DNA from: M3007 sp964589365
Lineage (GTDB): Bacteria > Bacteroidota > Bacteroidia > Chitinophagales > Saprospiraceae
Reading direction: 5' to 3'
Assembly: GCA_964589365.1 (NCBI GenBank)
Contig: CAZPTQ010000003.1
Coordinates: 1-64,000 of the forward strand
Length of the DNA: 64,000 bases
The first letter of the stretch is position 1. Every line of letters begins with the position of its first letter. A model generated the notes under the pieces. That model worked only from the letters and a program-made list of their open reading frames with translations. It did no database searches and was not told the origin of the DNA. Below are positions 60,268 to 64,000 of this stretch, in pieces. Made by a program: the position numbers and the translations under genes.

Positions 60268-61149
60268 TCAGCCCCCCAACACTGCCAAAGCCGCTCCACG
60301 CATTACATCATTATTCGCTAAAACTTCTTTAGCGTAGATGTGCAATGTTAACAGGCGATCTTGGCCAGATAATGCTTTCTGCACTCGTTCGTCATTTCCA
60401 ATCAACAACAGAGCTTCCTCCTGCGTAGGCAACGCCGGCAAGCTCGCCAACTGTGCCAGGTCGTTGCCAGTAAGCACTTTACTATGGCGAATGCTGCTTG
60501 GCAAACCATCAAAACCGATACCGATGCACGTCACGTCCTGCACAATTTCCTCGATAGCTGCTCCACTTGCCCGGGCGTAATAGAACCGCCCCATTCGCCC
60601 CATAAGGTCAATTTTATGCGGGTCAATACGGCCCGTATCGGTCAATATTTCATTTGAAATATGCATCATCACGATTTTGCAAAAAATCAGGTTTCCTGCC
60701 CCACCACCTTCGCCCAGCGGCAAAATCTTGTCTACCACGCATTCCATCTGCACCGGGCTTTCAGCTACTCTGAACGGGCGCACGCGCTCGCTGGGCAAGG
60801 GTGTGAACCCCGCTTTTTTAAATTCATCTACTTCAGGCCCATACTCAATACTGGCCAGCGCCATTTGACGCGAGATGTTGTGAGAAACCACATTGATAAC
60901 TACCTCTCCGGTATCTTCCACGTTTTTCAGCGTATCCTTAGTCGTATTGTTTGATACCCGCCGATTAGAGGAAAAAATCAGAATGGGCGGGTTGCTACTG
61001 AAGGCATTGAAAAAACTGTAGGGCGCAAGGTTCGGCACTCCATCCTTGCTGATGGTACTGGCAAATGCGATGGGTCGGGGCGCTACCGCAGCCAATATGT
61101 ATTGGTGCAAGTCCTTGGTGGCAATTTGCGTTGGGTCAATGCTGAGCAT
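60268..61149 (-). CDS. Flavin reductase family protein
   Basis: This is a 293-residue protein from the ATG at 61149; an in-frame upstream start adds 18 residues with no family support. The N-terminal flavin-binding split barrel (LAAVAPRPIAFASTISKDGV, then LAPYSFFNAFSSNPPILIFS) is typical of FMN-binding flavin reductases. The last 100 residues form an extra helical segment that some family members carry. It probably reduces flavin with NAD(P)H or binds FMN as a carrier; the partner oxygenase is not in view. Confidence 0.9.
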   Translation of the reverse strand: MLSIDPTQIATKDLHQYILAAVAPRPIAFASTISKDGVPNLAPYSFFNAFSSNPPILIFSSNRRVSNNTTKDTLKNVEDTGEVVINVVSHNISRQMALASIEYGPEVDEFKKAGFTPLPSERVRPFRVAESPVQMECVVDKILPLGEGGGAGNLIFCKIVMMHISNEILTDTGRIDPHKIDLMGRMGRFYYARASGAAIEEIVQDVTCIGIGFDGLPSSIRHSKVLTGNDLAQLASLPALPTQEEALLLIGNDERVQKALSGQDRLLTLHIYAKEVLANNDVMRGAALAVLGG

Positions 61150-61190
61150 AATTTTACGTTTTGAGCAGTTTGGGTATTCAAGCGTTCCGC

Positions 61191-61222
61191 ACCAATCAAC
61201 CAATCACCAATCAACCAATCAC
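61191..61222. repeat. Short direct repeats of ACCAATCA words
   Basis: Four tandem copies of an 8-9 base word run up to and slightly into the end of the ATP-grasp gene. No inverted partner is seen. This is the word-like type of intergenic repeat. Confidence 0.5.
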
Positions 61223-62433
61223 ACATTCGGTTTTTTCGGTGCCGGGGCACTGGCGTGATAATCGCGTTGTACCCGTTGGGCATAATCGTCTAATAGTTCG
61301 ATGACGCGCGCATGTTTTTTCGATTGCACGATGAGACCAACGTGATGCTCCTTCTCTGTTAAGCGCCAGGCAATTTCGGGATCGTTGAATTGGCTCGTAT
61401 CAGGCCATTCCTGTCGTGCCAGCGAGACGATGATACCCGCGTAATCGTTGCGCACTTTGGGCAATTTGTATTTTTCATTGCCAGCGACAGCCTCCTCAAG
61501 CCGAGCCCATTCGTACCAAAGATTTATCCCGGAGGAATATTCCAACATTTCGGCCAAATGTGCCCCGCCCACGCGACAAGAAGTTTCGAGGAAATAAAAC
61601 TCGCCAGTTTCACGGTTTTTGATGAATTCCGTATGGCTCGCGCTGTACTGCATCCCGAAAGCGGTCATCACGTCAGCGTTTAGTTTGAGCAGTTTCTTAT
61701 CGTCGTCTGAACCAAAAGGCACTACGGCACTGCGGAAAATCCCACCTCCGTGTGCCACATCAAATGGTGTGGACAGGTATTTAGAGCTTCGGGCAAAAAT
61801 GACCTTTCCTCCTTCGGAAAGGGAGTCCACATGGTACACATCGCCGGGCTTGAATTGTTCGACCAGGTAATGGTGGCGGGCGGTACCCAGACTTTCGAGA
61901 TGAGACCAAAGTTCTTCGGCGGAGTTTACCTTTTTCATGCCGGTAGCCGAGGCTTGGCCGCGTGGCTTAATAATCCAAGGGGCCGGGACTGATTGTGTGA
62001 AGTGGTAGATATCAGCGTCGTTAAAAAGCGGTGCAAAAGCCGGGACTGGTATGCCTGCATCACGCGCTTCGATACGCATGGCAAGTTTGTCGCGGAAATG
62101 GCGCGCCGTTGTTTGGCCCATGCCGGGGATGCGGAAATGCTCGCGGAGGTAAGCGCCTTTTTCCACGTCAAAATCGTCTATTGCCACAATGCGGTCTATC
62201 TTTTTGTTGCGCATGAGCCAGGCTAGCCCGGAGGCCGTATCCTCCATGTTCCACTCGTTTTCATCGTCCTCTTGGACATAAAAAATCTCGTCCAGCGCCT
62301 CGTGGGCCCAAGGTTTGTCTTGGTGTTTTTTGGAAGTGACCAGGTACACTTTTGCGCCCGTAGATTTCATTCCGCGCAAGAAATCGTTGCCTTTGAAATA
62401 ACTGGCGATACAGAGGAAGGAGGCTTTGCTCAT
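61219..62433 (-). CDS. ATP-grasp ligase-like protein
   Basis: This is a 404-residue enzyme from the ATG at 62433 (MSKASFLCIASYFKGN). The N-terminal Rossmann-like domain (ASYFKGNDFLRGMKSTGAKV) and the central ATP-grasp fold are visible: PWIIKPRGQASATGMKKV for ATP binding, YLVEQFKPGDVYHVDSL and the metal-binding FLETSCRVGGAHLAEMLEY. Such enzymes join carboxylates to amines through acyl-phosphates. The substrate is not evident. It is divergent from the TetR gene across a palindromic element. Confidence 0.88.
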   Translation of the reverse strand: MSKASFLCIASYFKGNDFLRGMKSTGAKVYLVTSKKHQDKPWAHEALDEIFYVQEDDENEWNMEDTASGLAWLMRNKKIDRIVAIDDFDVEKGAYLREHFRIPGMGQTTARHFRDKLAMRIEARDAGIPVPAFAPLFNDADIYHFTQSVPAPWIIKPRGQASATGMKKVNSAEELWSHLESLGTARHHYLVEQFKPGDVYHVDSLSEGGKVIFARSSKYLSTPFDVAHGGGIFRSAVVPFGSDDDKKLLKLNADVMTAFGMQYSASHTEFIKNRETGEFYFLETSCRVGGAHLAEMLEYSSGINLWYEWARLEEAVAGNEKYKLPKVRNDYAGIIVSLARQEWPDTSQFNDPEIAWRLTEKEHHVGLIVQSKKHARVIELLDDYAQRVQRDYHASAPAPKKPNV

Positions 62434-62537
62434 GTTCAAGACCGTTTTAACCGCCGAAGCCTTGGCAAAGGAGGTTGAGTGTGTAGAGATTCGATTATTT
62501 TTCCGTTGGACAAATGACTGAAAAAGTTTTCATTCCC

Positions 62538-62639
62538 GTAGGGCGAAATTTATTTCGCCATATCACCCATTACTGGCCTGGGGCCAAATTCATTTTGCCA
62601 TATCCGCCTTGTGATGAAGCGAAATAAATTTCGCCCTAC
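62538..62639. repeat. Inverted repeat of GTAGGGCGAAATTTATTTCGC
   Basis: Bases 62538-62558 and 62619-62639 are exact 21-bp reverse complements. A degenerate direct copy of the left arm (GGGGCCAAATTCATTTTGCC) lies between them at about 62580-62600. It fills the divergent gap between the ATP-grasp and TetR genes, upstream of the TetR promoter. Confidence 0.9.
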
Positions 62640-62643
62640 CTGC

Positions 62644-62688
62644 TTGCCAATTCAAAATCTGTTTATACTTTTGTGAGTGATTACTCAC
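62644..62688 (+). promoter_or_regulatory. TetR promoter with overlapping palindromic operator
   Basis: TTG (62644-62646), 19 bases, then TACTTTTG (62666-62673) is a good Bacteroidota promoter. The palindrome GTGAGT-GATT-ACTCAC (62673-62688) overlaps the end of the -7 box and the expected transcription start, 8 bases before the ATG. This is the typical place and size of a TetR-family autorepressor site. Confidence 0.75.
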
Positions 62689-62695
62689 TTTAAAT

Positions 62696-63247
62696 ATGAC
62701 AAACAAAGAAACCATCCTCCAAACTGCGCTTAAGATTTTCGGCGAACAAGGATACGACCGCAGCCCCACGAGCCAAATTGCAAAAGAAGCAAAGGTGTCT
62801 GAAGGCTTGATATTCAAGCACTTCGGAAACAAGACCGGGCTGTTGGCCGCCATCATTCAAGAAGGTATGGCGCATATCGCCGCTACGATGGAACCTTATT
62901 CGACAACAGCCGCCGATCCGCGTGGGGCCATCCTCCAACACATCGAACGCTCACTGACGGCCATCCGGGAAAACGAAAAATTCTGGCAACTGGTCACGAA
63001 AATCCGCTTCCAAACAGAGGTCAGTCAGGTGGCTGGAGCGCAATTGGAGGAGGTCAATCAATTTGTGGTAAAGCACCTGGCCGAGAATTTTCGACAACTC
63101 GGCGCGGAATCACCGGAGCAGGAAGCCCTGCTGTTGTTCGCGCTCATTGATGGCGTTTGCCTCCATTGGCTGCAAGACCCTGCCGATTATCCCCTCGATA
63201 CAATGAAAAATTTGCTCATAAAAAAATACAACCATGCCTACTTCTGA
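62696..63247 (+). CDS. TetR/AcrR-family transcriptional regulator
   Basis: This is a 183-residue protein. The N-terminal helix-turn-helix (residues 5-50: ILQTALKIFGEQGYDRSPTS, QIAKEAKVSEGLIFKHFGNK) is typical of TetR regulators, followed by an all-helical ligand-binding and dimerisation domain. It overlaps the next gene by 14 bases, so the hydrolase is likely controlled by it and by the palindrome upstream. The ligand is unknown. Confidence 0.94.
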   Translation: MTNKETILQTALKIFGEQGYDRSPTSQIAKEAKVSEGLIFKHFGNKTGLLAAIIQEGMAHIAATMEPYSTTAADPRGAILQHIERSLTAIRENEKFWQLVTKIRFQTEVSQVAGAQLEEVNQFVVKHLAENFRQLGAESPEQEALLLFALIDGVCLHWLQDPADYPLDTMKNLLIKKYNHAYF

Positions 63248-64000
63248 TTGGATCAACCGCGACCTGTTCCCTTTCCAATCCCGCTTTATCGAAATCGAAG
63301 GCCATCAAATGCACTACATTGACGAGGGCAGCGGCCCGGTCATCCTTTTTTCGCACGGCACACCCGAGTGGTCGTTCGGCTGGCGCGATCTGGTGCGCGG
63401 CTTGCGCGGGCAATTCCGTTGCGTGGCGCCAGACCTGCTCGGTATGGGCTTGTCTGACAAACCCGCCCATGCCGATTATTCCTGTGCGGCACATTCGGTG
63501 CGTCTGGCGAAGTTCATCGAGCAACTCGATCTGCGTGATATCTCCATTGTTGGAAATGATTTCGGGCTTTCCATCGGGCTTTCTCAAGCCATTCATCGCC
63601 CGGAAAACGTGCGCAAAATCTGCATTTTAAATGGCTGGATGTGGCGTTTGGACACTGATCCGCATTATAACCGGCCGGCAAGGATGATGGATTCCTGGTT
63701 GGGGCGCGTGCTGTACAAACAGTTCAATTTCCCGGTCAACGTCGTCATGCCCGCTGCCTTTGGCAACCGAAAAAAGTACCTGCCCAAAGAAGTACACCGC
63801 CATTACAAAAAGGCCTGGCCGGATGCCGCATCCCGTGTGGCGACGTATGCTTTTTCGCGCGAACTCCTGCTCGCCAACGACTGGTGGGACGGCCTTTGGC
63901 AGCAGCGCGACTTACTGAAGGACAAACTTGGCCTCCTCTTTTGGGGCATGAAAGACACTTTTGTGCCAAAGTATGAATTGGAAAAATGGGAGCAGGCGTT
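63234..64000 (+). CDS. Alpha/beta hydrolase of the haloalkane-dehalogenase type (partial)
   Basis: The frame opens at an ATG inside the TetR gene (14-base overlap) and stays open for 255 codons to the right edge. The family features are HYIDEGSGPVILFSHGTPEW (oxyanion loop HGTPEW) and APDLLGMGLSDKP. The nucleophile elbow is VGNDFGLSIG, where Asp replaces the Ser of esterases, as in haloalkane dehalogenases and fluoroacetate dehalogenases. DTFVPKYE near the edge fits the acid region; the catalytic His would lie beyond the window. Dehalogenation of a real halocarbon is only inferred. Confidence 0.88.
   Translation, partial: MPTSDWINRDLFPFQSRFIEIEGHQMHYIDEGSGPVILFSHGTPEWSFGWRDLVRGLRGQFRCVAPDLLGMGLSDKPAHADYSCAAHSVRLAKFIEQLDLRDISIVGNDFGLSIGLSQAIHRPENVRKICILNGWMWRLDTDPHYNRPARMMDSWLGRVLYKQFNFPVNVVMPAAFGNRKKYLPKEVHRHYKKAWPDAASRVATYAFSRELLLANDWWDGLWQQRDLLKDKLGLLFWGMKDTFVPKYELEKWEQA

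Noticed and set aside
1..64000. tRNA, rRNA or riboswitch genes
   Set aside because: No cloverleaf, rRNA core sequence or recognisable riboswitch aptamer was noticed in the gaps. Short or degenerate examples could be missed by eye.

Overview
The window reads as a chromosome segment of a free-living Bacteroidota bacterium, most like the Saprospiria/Chitinophagia side of the phylum. The support is family content: a SusC/SusD/SusE nutrient-uptake cluster, type IX secretion (T9SS) sorting tails, DUF4331, DUF2851, CHRD and DUF4350 proteins, a remnant of a hybrid two-component system, an 872-residue BamA, and promoters of the Bacteroidota type (TTG, about 19 bases, TAnnTTTG). No rRNA, tRNA, CRISPR array or intact transposase was recognised.

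Layout. 0-5.2 kb: the end of an unknown gene, a zinc-ribbon protein and an unknown coupled protein, a GNAT acetyltransferase, an outer-membrane barrel and an astacin-like lipoprotein protease. 5.5-11.5 kb: UMP kinase (pyrH), an A+T-richer Septu defence pair (ptuA/ptuB) coupled to a radical SAM/SPASM gene, a J-domain protein and a HigBA toxin-antitoxin. 11.6-17 kb: aconitase, an ECF sigma factor with a membrane partner, and a four-CHRD secreted protein. 17.3-20.2 kb: a decay zone with remnants of a T9SS tail, a prolyl oligopeptidase, a DUF234 ATPase and an internally deleted hybrid two-component regulator. 20.2-27 kb: glycosyltransferase, SPFH protein, M1 aminopeptidase, TonB-dependent receptor and a TMEM220-like protein. 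27-39.3 kb: outer-membrane biogenesis (BamA, SurA-like isomerase, lipoprotein chaperone), a second ECF sigma factor with a sigma-partner/barrel fusion, a glucosaminidase, rsmG, a membrane-tethered sigma-like/TPR fusion and DUF2851. 39.3-46.5 kb: a glycan-uptake locus with a truncated GH53 galactanase, SusE, a SusD carrying two SusE-like modules inside it, and SusC. 46.6-54 kb: DUF4350, thiL and a type III restriction-modification system in the order res-mod. 54-64 kb: a flippase-like protein, twin DUF4331 proteins (one without its T9SS tail), a lipoprotein proline iminopeptidase, a flavin reductase, an ATP-grasp enzyme, and a TetR regulator overlapping a dehalogenase-type hydrolase.

Two themes stand out. 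First, many intergenic gaps carry long inverted repeats built from 7-9 bp words (for example GTCCAA, ATATTGGG, TTGGCAGT, CAAGTGGC). They sit at operon ends or between tandem and divergent genes, and one word, CAAGTGGCAAGTT, recurs at two distant loci. Second, there are signs of modular gain and loss: the SusD with embedded binding modules, Septu and type III RM islands of lower G+C than their neighbours, and several genes shortened by internal deletion.
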